Below, in pieces: positions 41,788-51,115 of a stretch of 64,000 nucleotides of DNA. A program made the position numbers and the translations under genes. Position 1 is the stretch's first letter. Each line of letters opens with the position of its first letter. The notes below the pieces were generated by a model. That model had not been told where the DNA came from. It was given only the letters and a program-made list of their open reading frames with translations, and made no database searches. The DNA is from Methylobacterium oryzae (GTDB taxonomy: Bacteria; Pseudomonadota; Alphaproteobacteria; Rhizobiales; Beijerinckiaceae), in contig NZ_CP090349.1 in NCBI RefSeq assembly GCF_021398735.1, positions 3,925,001 to 3,989,000 on the forward strand, read 5' to 3'.

Positions 41788-43793
41788 GGAGATCCTCCAC
41801 GGAGATCCTGGACCCGCAGGATCCGGACGAGCGGATCGGCGTAGACCGCGGTGCTGCGCCAGACCCAGGAATCGGGGCTGCTCCAGGGGGCGTCCTGCGC
41901 GGTGACGACCAGGGCGCCGATCCCGGCCGCTTCGGCGCGCCGCCGCACCTCGGCGCCGTCCAGGCGGTCGCGGAAGACCGGCGCGACGTCGGCGAGCCGC
42001 GACGCCACGGCGTCCGGCGGGGCGCCGAACAGGCGCGCCTCCGCGTCCGCCACCCCCGTCGGCTGGAGGCCGTAGAGCCCGAAATCGAACACCCGGTGCG
42101 GCACCGGCGACTGCTGCAGCACCAGGTCCCGGGGCAGGTGCGTGCCCGCCCAGGCGTAGGCCGCGCGCAGCGCCCGGTCGATATCGGGACGGCCGGCGAG
42201 GCGGGCGAAGGCGGGCCGGTCCGAGGCGGGATAGGCGCGCATCCCGACGAAGCCGTAGAGAGTCGTCGCGTAGCCGAGGATCAGCAGCGCGGCGAGGAGG
42301 CCGGGGAACCGGAGCCGCCGCGCCTCGCTCAGGCGGGTCAGGGCCACCACGGTCCAGACCAGGGTCGCGACCTGCGCGAGCAGGACCACGCGCGCGCCGA
42401 GGTCGTTGTTGAGGATCGCCGAGCGCAGGACGCCGCCGAGGAGCAGGCTCGCCGCGGCGCAGAGCGTGAGCAGGCGTCCGGCCTCGCGCCCGTGCGCCTC
42501 CCGGCGGAGCACGAGGCGCCAGAACAGCAGCGCACCGGCGGCGCAGACCCCCAGGGCCGTGTAATAGTTCAGCGGCAGGAGGATCAGGCGGAGCGCGCTC
42601 AGGGCCGGCTCGTCGACGAGGCCGTCGAGCGGCCCGAATCGCCGGATCGAGAACCGGATCGGCGCGCCGCCGTCGGTCCGGTTGGCCAGGACGCTCAGCA
42701 GGTAGGGGGCGGCCAGCGCGGCGCTGAGCAGGCCGGCAACCGCCAGCCTGGCCGCGGCGCGCCAGCGGCGCTCCAGGCCGAGCAGCACCAGCCAGGCACC
42801 GGCCGCACCCGCCGTGCCGAGGCAGACCCAGACGGACAGGCCCGCGCAGGCCGCGAAGGCGAGTGCCGCGACGCCGATCGCCGCCGCCTCCGCGCGCCTG
42901 TCCGGCCGCGCCCGGTCCGCGACCTCCGCCAGGGCCAGGAGTCCGAGCCACCCGGCCAGGGCGCCGGCGACGTGGTGCGGCACCCAGACCAGCGAGGCCG
43001 GCCAGTTGAGGACCTGCTCGTTCAGCCATTCCGGGACCGGCAGCCAAGTCCCGGACGTCGTCCGGTCGGCGAGGACCAGCAGGATGTCGAGGCTTCCGGC
43101 CGGCAGCAGCATCAGCACCGCGCGGCGCACGAGCCGGGGCGCGGCGTCCGCGACGAGTCCGGTCGCCGCGAGCAGACGGTCGATCAGGCCGAGGAGCGCG
43201 AGGCCGGTCCAGAAGGCCACGCCCGCGAAGGCGGTCCGCCCGTCGACCAGCCGTCCGCCCGCCCAGTCAACCAGGGCGGTGAGCGTGTAGAAGCCGTAAT
43301 AGTAGCCCGCCCGCTCGGGCCGGGCGAAGAACGGGTCCACCGGCGGCAATCCGTGCTCCACGATCGCGCGGGTCAGGGCGGCGTGCTTGACGAGGTCGAT
43401 GATCGTCACGGGCCGGTAGAGGGCGGTGCCGGTATCGACGTCGATCAGCGCGTAGGCCACGACGCCGAGCCAGAGCAGCGCGAGGGCGAGCGCCGCCCGG
43501 TCGAGGGACTCGCGCAGGCTCCGCGAGACCGGCCGCAGTGCGGCGAGCCCGAGGGCGCCGGTCGCGAGGGCCGCGACCGGGACGCCGCCCGCCTGGATCA
43601 GCAGGCTGTCGAGGGCCGGCAGCAGCCCGATCCCGAGGAGCGCCCCGCACAGGAGGCGGTCGCCGGGCGCGAGCGAGCGGAACCCGAGGATGCCGGTCAG
43701 GCCGCCCAGGGCATAGCCCGGCACGAGAACGAGGGGGATACCGAGCAGCGTCGCGACGGCGACGCCGCACGCATCCGAGAAGGTGCCGTTCAT
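41784..43793 (-). CDS. Large polytopic membrane protein, probably GT-C glycosyltransferase-like
   Basis: The 669-aa protein has about 13 hydrophobic helices and a short C-terminal soluble domain. An early periplasmic loop (PVTIIDLVKHAALTRAIVEH and ERAGYYYGFYTL) carries acidic and aromatic residues placed like those of GT-C enzymes. No exact family is recognised. It is translationally coupled to the 228-aa membrane protein, which suggests a two-protein unit. Transfer of a lipid-linked sugar is the most likely activity, but this is inference. Confidence 0.7.
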   Translation of the reverse strand: MNGTFSDACGVAVATLLGIPLVLVPGYALGGLTGILGFRSLAPGDRLLCGALLGIGLLPALDSLLIQAGGVPVAALATGALGLAALRPVSRSLRESLDRAALALALLWLGVVAYALIDVDTGTALYRPVTIIDLVKHAALTRAIVEHGLPPVDPFFARPERAGYYYGFYTLTALVDWAGGRLVDGRTAFAGVAFWTGLALLGLIDRLLAATGLVADAAPRLVRRAVLMLLPAGSLDILLVLADRTTSGTWLPVPEWLNEQVLNWPASLVWVPHHVAGALAGWLGLLALAEVADRARPDRRAEAAAIGVAALAFAACAGLSVWVCLGTAGAAGAWLVLLGLERRWRAAARLAVAGLLSAALAAPYLLSVLANRTDGGAPIRFSIRRFGPLDGLVDEPALSALRLILLPLNYYTALGVCAAGALLFWRLVLRREAHGREAGRLLTLCAAASLLLGGVLRSAILNNDLGARVVLLAQVATLVWTVVALTRLSEARRLRFPGLLAALLILGYATTLYGFVGMRAYPASDRPAFARLAGRPDIDRALRAAYAWAGTHLPRDLVLQQSPVPHRVFDFGLYGLQPTGVADAEARLFGAPPDAVASRLADVAPVFRDRLDGAEVRRRAEAAGIGALVVTAQDAPWSSPDSWVWRSTAVYADPLVRILRVQDLRGGSP

Positions 43794-44084
43794 CGCCGGG
43801 CCGCGTCGCGTGAGCGGTTCCGGGTAGCACGGCGGCGTTAACCGTTCTTTGGACGGGCCCGGACAGCCGCGACGCGCCACCGCTGCGGCCCGCCCGGCTC
43901 GGGACTGGCATAACCGTCGGTTTCGTGTATGGATCGCGCGGCCTCGACCCGGGTTGCCGGGCGGGGCTTGAGCCGCTTGGCGCTGTGACCGTGCTGGACG
44001 ACATCCCGGCACCGGCCGAACGCCGAGCCCGCGCGCGCCCGTTTGGGGCGCCGCTTCCGACCAGCACAACCCGAAAGGCACGCG

Positions 44085-44354
44085 ATGTCGATCACGGCAG
44101 AGCGCAAGACCGCGCTCATCAAGGAACACCGCAAGGACGCCAAGGACACCGGGTCCCCCGAGGTCCAGGTGGCGATCCTAACCGAGCGGATCACCAACCT
44201 CACCGGCCACTTCAAGACCCACGGCAAGGACAACCATTCCCGCCGCGGCCTCCTGAAGCTGGTCTCGCAGCGCCGCTCGCTGCTCGACTACGTCAAGCGC
44301 AAGGATGAGGCCCGCTACCGCGCCCTCATCGAGCGTCTCGGCATCCGCCGCTAA
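44085..44354 (+). CDS. rpsO: 30S ribosomal protein S15
   Basis: The 89-aa sequence is typical S15: [34 protein letters not shown] and [12 protein letters not shown]. It binds 16S rRNA early in 30S assembly. The ATG at 44085 is preceded by GAAAGG. pnp follows 221 bp downstream, the classical rpsO-pnp arrangement. Confidence 0.98.
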
Positions 44355-44475
44355 GGCACGTCTCGCGCGGTTCCGGGCCCGGCCCGGGGCCGCGTTTCAT
44401 CATCGCGGGCTGCCGGAATGGGTCCGGCCTCCCGACAAACGGGCCGCTTCGAGGCGCCAGCGTCGGGGCAGGATC

Positions 44476-44516
44476 GCGAGACACTTCACCGAGCGTTCTC
44501 GGGCGCAGTGTCTCGC
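44476..44516 (+). promoter_or_regulatory. Long stem-loop in the pnp leader
   Basis: GCGAGACACT pairs with AGTGTCTCGC (10 bp), followed after a small internal loop by CCGAG/CTCGG around a CGTT tetraloop. It ends 59 bases before the pnp start. In Escherichia coli a comparable leader duplex is cut by RNase III and PNPase then represses its own mRNA; the placement here suggests the same. Confidence 0.65.
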
Positions 44517-44575
44517 CGTCTTGCCCCCGGGCGGCGCCGGGCTTGGGCCCGCCGCAGGCAAGGAAGAGATTGAGA

Positions 44576-46795
44576 ATGTTCGACGTTCAACGCGAAGAGC
44601 TGATGTGGGGCGACCGCAAGCTCGTCCTGGAGACCGGCAAGGTCGCGCGCCAGGCCGACGGCGCCGTCATCGCCACTTACGGTGAGACCTCGGTGCTCGC
44701 GACCGTGGTCGCCGCCAAGGAGCCGAAGCCCGGCATCGACTTCATGCCGCTCACCGTGAACTACCAGGAGCGCGCCTACGCCGCCGGCCGCATCCCGGGC
44801 GGCTACTTCAAGCGCGAGGGCCGTCCCTCCGAGAAGGAGACTCTGGTCTCCCGCCTGATCGACCGCCCGATCCGCCCGCTCTTCATCGACGGCTGGCGCA
44901 ACGACACGCAGGTCGTCGTCACCGTCCTGACCCACGATCTCGAGAACGATCCCGACATTGTCGCGATGGTCGCGGCCTCCGCGGCCCTGACCATCTCGGG
45001 CGTGCCGTTCATGGGCCCGATCGGCGGCGCCCGCGTCGGCTACATCAACGGCGGCTACCGGCTGAACCCGCTGGTCACCGAGACCAAGGAAGAGTCGAGC
45101 CTCGACCTCGTCGTCGCCGGCACGCAGGACGCGGTGCTGATGGTCGAGTCGGAGGCCAAGGAGCTCTCCGAGGAGGTGATGCTCGGCGCCGTGATGTTCG
45201 GCCACAAGCACTTCCAGCCGGTGATCGAGGCGATCATCCGCCTCGCCGAGAAGGCCGCCAAGGAGCCGCGCGACTTCAAGGCCCCCGAGAACGCCGACGT
45301 CGAGAAGGCCGTCCTGGAGGTCTGCGAGGCGGAGCTCCGCGCCGCCTACACCAAGACCGTCAAGCAGGAGCGCTACGCCGCCGTCGACGCCGTGAAGGCG
45401 AAGGTGATGGCCGCCCTCTGCCCGGAGGGCGCCGAGAAGTTCCCGGCGGAGAAGGTCAAGGCCGCCTTCAAGGAGGCCCAGTCGAAGGTGGTCCGCTGGA
45501 ACATCCTCGACAGCGGCGCCCGCATCGACGGCCGCGACGTGAAGACGGTCCGCTCGATCCTCTCCGAGGTCGGCGTGCTGCCCCGCGCCCACGGCTCGGC
45601 CCTGTTCACCCGCGGCGAGACCCAGGCCCTTGTGGTTGCCACCCTCGGCACCGGCGAGGATGAGCAGTTCATCGACGCGCTGGAAGGCACCTACAAGGAG
45701 CGCTTCCTGCTCCACTACAACTTTCCTCCCTACAGCGTCGGCGAGACTGGCCGGATGGGCTCGCCGGGCCGCCGCGAGATCGGCCACGGCAAGCTCGCCT
45801 GGCGGGCGATCCGCCCGGTCCTGCCGCCGGCCCACGAGTTCCCCTACACGATCCGCGTCGTGTCGGAGATCACCGAGTCCAACGGCTCGTCCTCGATGGC
45901 CTCGGTCTGCGGCGGCTCGCTGTCGCTGATGGATGCCGGCGTGCCGCTGCGCCGTCCGGTGGCGGGCATCGCCATGGGCCTCATCCTGGAGGGTGAGCGC
46001 TTCGCGGTTCTGTCCGACATCCTCGGCGACGAGGATCACCTCGGCGACATGGACTTCAAGGTGGCCGGCACGGACGAGGGCGTGACCTCGCTCCAGATGG
46101 ACATCAAGATCGCCGGCATCACCGAGGAGATCATGAAGATCGCCCTCGCCCAGGCGAAGGACGGCCGCGCCCACATCCTGGCCGAGATGGCCAAGGCGCT
46201 GACGGCGGCCCGTCCGGAGCTCGGCGAGTACGCGCCGCGCATCGAGACGATGCAGATCCCGACGGACAAGATCCGCGACGTGATCGGCACCGGCGGCAAG
46301 GTGATCCGCGAGATCGTCGAGAAGACCGGCGCCAAGATCAACATCGAGGACACGGGCGTCGTGAAGATCGCCTCGGCCGACGGCAAGGCGATCAAGGCGG
46401 CCTACAACTGGATCCGCTCGATCGTGGCGGAGCCGGAGGTCGGCGTGATCTATGACGGCACGATCGTGAAGTGCATGGAGTTCGGCGCCTTCGTGAACTT
46501 CTTCGGCGCCAAGGACGGCCTCGTCCACATCTCGGAGCTCGCCGCGAACCGGGTCGCCAAGGTGACGGACGTCGTCAAGGAAGGCGACAAGGTCAAGGTG
46601 AAGTTCCTCGGTCAGGACGACCGCGGCAAGATCCGCCTGTCCATGAAGGTCGTCGACCAGCAGACCGGCGAGGACGTCACCGAGAAGGTAAAGGCTCAGC
46701 GCGACGCCGACCGGGCCGAGCGCGGCGACGAGCCGCGCGAGCCCCGCGAGGGCGGCCGCCACCGTGGCGAGCGCCGCCGCGAGGCCGGCGAGTAA
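44576..46795 (+). CDS. pnp: Polyribonucleotide nucleotidyltransferase (PNPase)
   Basis: The 739-aa protein has two RNase PH domains (about 1-225 and 310-545), an all-alpha linker, a KH domain ([20 protein letters not shown], about 560-580) and an S1 domain (about 620-690). [10 protein letters not shown] and [11 protein letters not shown] mark the second, active core. It degrades RNA by phosphorolysis as a trimer. The C-terminal tail is rich in Arg, Glu and Gly. AAGGAAGAG lies 11 bases upstream of the ATG. Confidence 0.98.
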   Translation: MFDVQREELMWGDRKLVLETGKVARQADGAVIATYGETSVLATVVAAKEPKPGIDFMPLTVNYQERAYAAGRIPGGYFKREGRPSEKETLVSRLIDRPIRPLFIDGWRNDTQVVVTVLTHDLENDPDIVAMVAASAALTISGVPFMGPIGGARVGYINGGYRLNPLVTETKEESSLDLVVAGTQDAVLMVESEAKELSEEVMLGAVMFGHKHFQPVIEAIIRLAEKAAKEPRDFKAPENADVEKAVLEVCEAELRAAYTKTVKQERYAAVDAVKAKVMAALCPEGAEKFPAEKVKAAFKEAQSKVVRWNILDSGARIDGRDVKTVRSILSEVGVLPRAHGSALFTRGETQALVVATLGTGEDEQFIDALEGTYKERFLLHYNFPPYSVGETGRMGSPGRREIGHGKLAWRAIRPVLPPAHEFPYTIRVVSEITESNGSSSMASVCGGSLSLMDAGVPLRRPVAGIAMGLILEGERFAVLSDILGDEDHLGDMDFKVAGTDEGVTSLQMDIKIAGITEEIMKIALAQAKDGRAHILAEMAKALTAARPELGEYAPRIETMQIPTDKIRDVIGTGGKVIREIVEKTGAKINIEDTGVVKIASADGKAIKAAYNWIRSIVAEPEVGVIYDGTIVKCMEFGAFVNFFGAKDGLVHISELAANRVAKVTDVVKEGDKVKVKFLGQDDRGKIRLSMKVVDQQTGEDVTEKVKAQRDADRAERGDEPREPREGGRHRGERRREAGE

Positions 46796-46843
46796 GCACG
46801 CGGGACGCCCGCGCCGGCCTCGGTCGGCGGGGATGTCTTAGAC

Positions 46844-46875
46844 GGGCGCGGTCCTCCGGGGCCGCGCCCTTTTTG
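46844..46875 (+). terminator. Intrinsic terminator of pnp
   Basis: GGGCGCGG pairs with CCGCGCCC (extendable by three inner pairs), followed at once by TTTTTG. It starts 48 bp after the pnp stop codon. Confidence 0.88.
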
Positions 46876-46967
46876 TTGCCCCGTCGAGGTCGGGTCACAC
46901 CGGTCGTCGGCCGGGAACGGGGCGCCGGGTGCCGCGTTCCCCCGCGACTTCCCAATTGGAGACCCTC

Positions 46968-47189
46968 ATGGCCAACGACATGATGCACGACATCTTCAGC
47001 GGGCAGCCGAACCTGTCGACGACGGAGCGCGCCGTCTCGGTGGCGCTGGGCCTCGGCATCGCCGCCGCTGCCGCGCAGCCCCGTCCCAACAAGCTCCTGA
47101 GCCTGCTGGCCCTCGTGGTCGGCGTGGGCCTCGCCGTGCGCGGCGCCACCGGCCACTGCGCCGTGAAGGCCGCGTCCGAGCATCTCTGA
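46968..47189 (+). CDS. Small DUF2892-type membrane protein
   Basis: The 73-aa protein has STTERAVSVALGLG near residues 17-30 and two short hydrophobic helices, then GATGHCAVKAA with the conserved Cys typical of DUF2892/YgaP-like inner-membrane proteins. The ATG at 46968 has GGAGA seven bases upstream. Function unknown. Confidence 0.8.
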   Translation: MANDMMHDIFSGQPNLSTTERAVSVALGLGIAAAAAQPRPNKLLSLLALVVGVGLAVRGATGHCAVKAASEHL

Positions 47190-47219
47190 GCCTCAGCCCT
47201 CGGAGGGCTTCGGCGCCTC

Positions 47220-47310
47220 CGTCTTTGCGAGCGCAGCGAAGCAATCCAGGCAGCGCGACGTTCGACATCGTCGCGCTGCCCTGGGTCACGTCGCTGCGCT
47301 CGTGATGACG
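47220..47310. repeat. Interspersed 91-nt palindromic element
   Basis: An imperfect long inverted repeat. The outer arms start CGTCTTTGCGAGCGCAGCG and end CGCTGCGCTCGTGATGACG; the inner arms CCAGGCAGCGCGACG / CGTCGCGCTGCCCTGG have one bulge and an 8-nt loop. Elements with GCGAGCGCAGCGAAGCAATCC-like arms are widely dispersed in Rhizobiales genomes, so this is probably one such copy, located between converging genes. Confidence 0.7.
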
Positions 47311-47351
47311 GAGAGCGCTGTGTTGAGACTCGCTACCGGAATGCGTCGGTC

Positions 47352-47382
47352 AAAAGAAAGGGGCGCCCCGCGGGGCGCCCCT
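47352..47382 (-). terminator. Intrinsic terminator of the GlsB-like gene
   Basis: On the minus strand AGGGGCGCCCC pairs with GGGGCGCCCCT around a 2-nt loop and is followed by TTCTTTTG. It lies 27 bp past the stop codon of the GlsB-like gene. Confidence 0.8.
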
Positions 47383-47408
47383 CGTCGTATCCGGACCTGC
47401 CGGACGGG

Positions 47409-47672
47409 TCAGTAGGTGGTGGTGCGGCGGCCGGCGATCAGGCCGTAGATGAACAGCACGACTACGGCCCCCACGATGGCGCCGATGAAGCCCGCGCCCT
47501 GGTTCGGCCCGTACCAGCCGATCGCCTGGCCCAGGAAGGTCGCCACGAAGGCGCCGACGATGCCGAGGATCGTGGTCAGGATGAAGCCGGCGGGCTCGTT
47601 CGGGCCCGGCATGAGGAACTTGGCGATGACGCCGGCGAGAAACCCGATGATGATGGTCCAGAGAATACCCAT
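47409..47672 (-). CDS. GlsB/YeaQ/YmgE-type small membrane protein
   Basis: The 87-aa protein has three hydrophobic helices with the family pattern: GFLAGVIAKFLMPGP, ILTTILGIVGAFVATFLG, and AIVGAVVVLFIYGLIAGRR. Members are often stress-induced; the molecular role is unknown. The ATG at 47672 is chosen over an in-frame TTG at 47684. The last residues are Thr-Thr-Thr-Tyr. Confidence 0.9.
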   Translation of the reverse strand: MGILWTIIIGFLAGVIAKFLMPGPNEPAGFILTTILGIVGAFVATFLGQAIGWYGPNQGAGFIGAIVGAVVVLFIYGLIAGRRTTTY

Positions 47673-47854
47673 GACTGACCCCAAGGCGTGATTGTCGATG
47701 GCGGCAGAACGCTTCGAGGCCCGCGACGGTTGCCCGCACCCCGACCGCCGATGACGATTTTCCTCGGGTTCCCGCGGCGCGTGTGCGCGCGGCCCTTTAC
47801 GGCCGGGCCGGTGCGGCGGCAGATACGCCGGTTCTCGAGGATGTGGAGACGGGT

Positions 47855-48211
47855 ATGGACATTCAGCGGATCGAGCCGGGCAAGCGGATGTCGCAGGCCG
47901 TAACCTTCGGCGACATGGTCTACCTCGCCGGGCAGGTCGCGTCCGACACGGTCGGCACCGGGGTCACGATCCAGACCCAGCAGATCCTGTCGGAGATCGA
48001 CCGGCTGCTCGCCGCGGCCGGCAGCGACAAGGCGCGGATCCTCTCGGCCACCATCTACCTCGCCGACATCGCGACGTTCGCGGAGATGAACGCCGCCTGG
48101 GACGCCTGGGTGTCCCCGGAGAACGCGCCGGCCCGCGCCACCGTCGAGGCCAAGCTCGCCGCGCCGGAGTACCTGGTCGAGATCGTGATCGTGGCCGCGA
48201 GGAGCCGGTGA
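47855..48211 (+). CDS. RidA-family enamine/imine deaminase
   Basis: The 118-aa RidA-fold protein keeps the substrate Arg in APARATVEAKL and the VEIVIVAA C-terminal strand, so it may hydrolyse reactive imines such as 2-aminoacrylate. The ATG at 47855 follows GGAGA. Its stop overlaps the GTG of the substrate-binding protein gene (GTGA), implying coupled translation. Differs from the RidA-like protein at 15089, which lacks the Arg. Confidence 0.88.
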   Translation: MDIQRIEPGKRMSQAVTFGDMVYLAGQVASDTVGTGVTIQTQQILSEIDRLLAAAGSDKARILSATIYLADIATFAEMNAAWDAWVSPENAPARATVEAKLAAPEYLVEIVIVAARSR

Positions 48212-49335
48212 TCGGCCCGCGTCGGACCGTCCTGGCGGCGGCCGCAGCCGTCCTCGCGGGAGGGCTCCTGGCAGTCCTGCCCCTCGTGCGGCCGGCACCG
48301 GCCGCCGAGGAGCGGGTCGTCAACATCTACAACTGGTCGGACTATATCGACCCGCAGGTGCTCGAGGCCTTCACCCGCGAGACCGGGATCAAGGTCGTCT
48401 ACGACACCTACGACAACAACGAGATCCTGGAGACCAAGCTGCTCGCGGGCCGGTCGGGCTACGACATCGTCGTGCCGTCGGGACCGTACCTGCAGCGGCT
48501 GATCCGGGCCGGCGCGTTCCTGCCCCTCGACAAGTCGAAGCTGAAGAACCTCGGCAACCTCTGGCCCGAGGTGACCAGCCGGCTGGCGGCCTACGATCCC
48601 GGCAACACCTACGCGGTCGACTACATGTGGGGCACGACTGGCATCGGCTACAACGTCGCCGCGGTGCGCGAGCGCCTGGGCGCCGGCGCGGCGGTCAATT
48701 CGTGGTCCGTCGTCCTCAATCCCGCTTCGGCCAACAAGCTGAAGGAGTGCGGGATCATGGTGCTCGACAGCCCCGAGGACCTGATCCCCAGCATGCTCCC
48801 GGCCTTCGGCGCCAAGGCGGATTCCAAGCGCTGGGACGACATGACCCTGGTGACCGACGCCCTCTACAAGGTGCGCGGCGCCGTGCGGAAGTTCCACTCG
48901 TCGGAATACATCCAGGCGCTGGCCAACGGTGATATCTGCCTGGCCGTCGGCTATTCGGGCGACATCATGCAGGCCAAGCGCCGCGCCGAGGAGGCCAAGA
49001 ACGGGATCGACATCGCCTACGTCGTGCCGAAGGAAGGCGCGCTCATGTGGTTCGACACCTTCGCGATCCCGAAGGATGCTGCCCACCCGGCCGAGGCGCT
49101 GGCCTTCATCGACTACATGATGCGGCCCGAGGTGGCGGCGGCCAACACCAACTTCGTCTCCTACGCCAGCGGCAACCTCGCGGCGAAGAAGTTCGTGAAG
49201 CCCGAGATCCTGAGCAATCCCGGCATCTACCCGGACGAGGCGACGATGCAGCGCCTGTCCATCAACACCGCCTGGGACGACCGCACCCAGCGCTTCGTCA
49301 CCCGCCTCTGGACCCGGGTCCGCACCGGGCGCTGA
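48208..49335 (+). CDS. PotF/PotD-type polyamine-binding periplasmic protein
   Basis: A 375-aa protein with an N-terminal signal (about 33 residues, cleavage near APAA), then VVNIYNWSDYIDPQVLEAF, the hallmark of putrescine/spermidine-binding proteins, and YDIVVPSGPYLQRLI. Residues GTTGIGYN and MWFDTFAIPKDA line the binding cleft in relatives. No permease or ATPase gene is adjacent, so it either uses components encoded elsewhere or acts as a sensor partner. Starts at GTG 48208. Confidence 0.88.
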   Translation: MIGPRRTVLAAAAAVLAGGLLAVLPLVRPAPAAEERVVNIYNWSDYIDPQVLEAFTRETGIKVVYDTYDNNEILETKLLAGRSGYDIVVPSGPYLQRLIRAGAFLPLDKSKLKNLGNLWPEVTSRLAAYDPGNTYAVDYMWGTTGIGYNVAAVRERLGAGAAVNSWSVVLNPASANKLKECGIMVLDSPEDLIPSMLPAFGAKADSKRWDDMTLVTDALYKVRGAVRKFHSSEYIQALANGDICLAVGYSGDIMQAKRRAEEAKNGIDIAYVVPKEGALMWFDTFAIPKDAAHPAEALAFIDYMMRPEVAAANTNFVSYASGNLAAKKFVKPEILSNPGIYPDEATMQRLSINTAWDDRTQRFVTRLWTRVRTGR

Positions 49336-49360
49336 CGCGGATCGGCGTCGGAGAGGGCCG

Positions 49361-50032
49361 TCAGCCTTCCGGATCCGCCGGCACGCCGCTGCGGGCGAGC
49401 CACGCGCGGACCGCAGCGCGGGTCTCGCGCCCGGAATCGTTCAGCAGGCGCTCGGGGGTGGTGAAGAAGTACGGCTGGAAGGTCTTTCGCTGCGCGTTGC
49501 GCAGGGTCGGGTCGATCCCGGCCTCGAGCAGCCTCAGCACCCAGGGATTGGCCGCGCCGACCTGTGCCGCCACGTGGAGCAGCGAGTTGCCGGTGGCGTC
49601 GACCCGGTTCGGGTCCGCACCGGCCCGCAGCAGCAGCGCGATCTGCGCCTCGCGCCGGTTCTGTACGGCGCGGAACAGCGGCGTCCACTGACCGCGCGGG
49701 CTCACCGGGTCGACCGGCGCGCCGTGGCGCAGCAGGATCTCCAGGTAGGTCGGATCCTCGACCATCGCCGCCATGTGCAGCGCGGTCTCCTGATCGAGCC
49801 CCGGCACAGACGGGTCCGCCCCCGCGTCGAGCAGGGCCGACAGCGCGCGCGGCCGCGCGTTCCAGATCGCCCATTCGAGCAGGGTGAGGTTCCGGCCGCC
49901 GCGGACGGAGAGATCCAGGCCGGGCGCCAGCGCGGCGATGCGCGCGACTTCACCGCGGGCGACCGCCGCGGCGATCGTGGCGAGAGGGGACGCCTCAAAG
50001 GCGCCGCTGTGGTCCCCGGTCGGGGTCTCCAT
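49361..50032 (-). CDS. Ankyrin-repeat protein
   Basis: A 223-aa protein with about four ankyrin repeats between residues 35 and 180: for example LLDAGADPSVPGLDQETALH, LLRHGAPVDPVSPRGQWTPL and LLRAGADPNRVDATGNSLLH. No signal peptide is evident. Such repeats bind other proteins. The partner is unknown and the neighbours give no hint. Convergent with the substrate-binding protein gene. Confidence 0.88.
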   Translation of the reverse strand: METPTGDHSGAFEASPLATIAAAVARGEVARIAALAPGLDLSVRGGRNLTLLEWAIWNARPRALSALLDAGADPSVPGLDQETALHMAAMVEDPTYLEILLRHGAPVDPVSPRGQWTPLFRAVQNRREAQIALLLRAGADPNRVDATGNSLLHVAAQVGAANPWVLRLLEAGIDPTLRNAQRKTFQPYFFTTPERLLNDSGRETRAAVRAWLARSGVPADPEG

Positions 50033-50237
50033 GACCGTTCGCTCCTCGGCGCCGCCTGATTCGGCGCTGCGTGACGCGGGTCATGTGATCGATAAACACG
50101 GAGGCGCCGCAAGGCCCTCTCCGCAAGTGTCGCCGCCGGTGCGCACCGCCGGCGCACCACGTGGTCAAGAAGCGATCTCGCCGCGGCGCCGGTCGAGACC
50201 GTCCGCGGCGAGCCTCGTCGATCCCGGACTCGATGAC

Positions 50238-50648
50238 CTAGTGCTTCAGATCGTCCGGAACCTTGCCGCCGTTCTCGGCGAGCTTCTGCATGACCTGCTT
50301 GTGCAGCCAGATGTTCATGCTGGCCGAATCGTCCTTGTCGCCGGTGTAGTGGAGCTCGTCGGCGAGCTGCTTGCGCGCGGCGAGGCCGGAATCGAGGCCC
50401 AGCAGCTTCATCAGGTCGACGATCGAGTGCCGCCAGTCGAGCGTCTGCGGGTTCTTCTCGGCGAGGCCGGTGAGCACCGCCGCGACGTCCACGGGCTCGC
50501 TGCCGCCGGCCGAGCCGGGGGCCGACGTGGAGGGCGTGCTCGTGCCGGCCGAGCCGCCGGAGCCGGCGTTGGGCGCGGGGGCGGCGTCCGCGGCGCCGCC
50601 CCCGAACGGATGGAGGATCTTGCTGACGATGCTGCCGAGGAGGCTCAT
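50238..50648 (-). CDS. DUF3597-type protein
   Basis: The 136-aa protein has a short N-terminal segment (MSLLGSIVSKILHPFGGG), a low-complexity Ala/Gly/Ser/Pro linker (residues 19-50), and a conserved C-terminal domain with LDWRHSIVDLMKLLGLDS and LHYTGDKDDSASMNIWLHKQ. The C-terminal part fits DUF3597, whose function is unknown. Single gene by context. Confidence 0.82.
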   Translation of the reverse strand: MSLLGSIVSKILHPFGGGAADAAPAPNAGSGGSAGTSTPSTSAPGSAGGSEPVDVAAVLTGLAEKNPQTLDWRHSIVDLMKLLGLDSGLAARKQLADELHYTGDKDDSASMNIWLHKQVMQKLAENGGKVPDDLKH

Positions 50649-50769
50649 GGATCCGCTCCGATAATCGAGGCCCGATCTCCGCGCCGGGCGGCCATTCAAC
50701 TGGCTGTGAGCCTTGGCGTTCCGCGATCCGGCAGGCTCGGGACGGTCGGCGCGGCGCGGCCCGGAGCGA

Positions 50770-51093
50770 TCACGACCTCGGCCAGAGGGCGAGGACGAGC
50801 GCGGCCCGCTCCTCCGCGAGCGTGCCGTCCGGGACCGGGCGGCCCGCGCGGGCGTACCAGTAGCGCGCGTTGCCGTCGTCGCCCTCGACCCGGTGGAGAT
50901 GGGCGTGGACCCAGGCCGCGTCGGACCCGCCGGCGTCCTGGACGAGGCGGTGCGCCCGCTCCCAGGCGGCGGAGGCCAGGCCGGACGCATCCCGGGCGAG
51001 CCACCAGAGCGCGGCGAGCGGGGCGTCCCAGACGCTCGGCGGCTCGGACGCGGCGAGTGTCGCGGCGAAGGCGGCGGGGAGGCTCTCGGTCAC
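50770..51093 (-). CDS. Conserved hypothetical protein, 107 aa
   Basis: Alanine- and tryptophan-rich, largely helical; blocks such as AALWWLARDASGLASAAWER and DDGNARYWYARAGRPVP suggest a small helical-repeat fold. The GTG at 51093 is chosen because AAGGAG stands seven bases before it. It begins 22 bp after the stop codon of the helicase gene on the same strand and may be cotranscribed. No motif gives a function. Confidence 0.75.
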   Translation of the reverse strand: MTESLPAAFAATLAASEPPSVWDAPLAALWWLARDASGLASAAWERAHRLVQDAGGSDAAWVHAHLHRVEGDDGNARYWYARAGRPVPDGTLAEERAALVLALWPRS

Positions 51094-51115
51094 GGCTGTC
51101 TCCTTCCCGGGCGTT

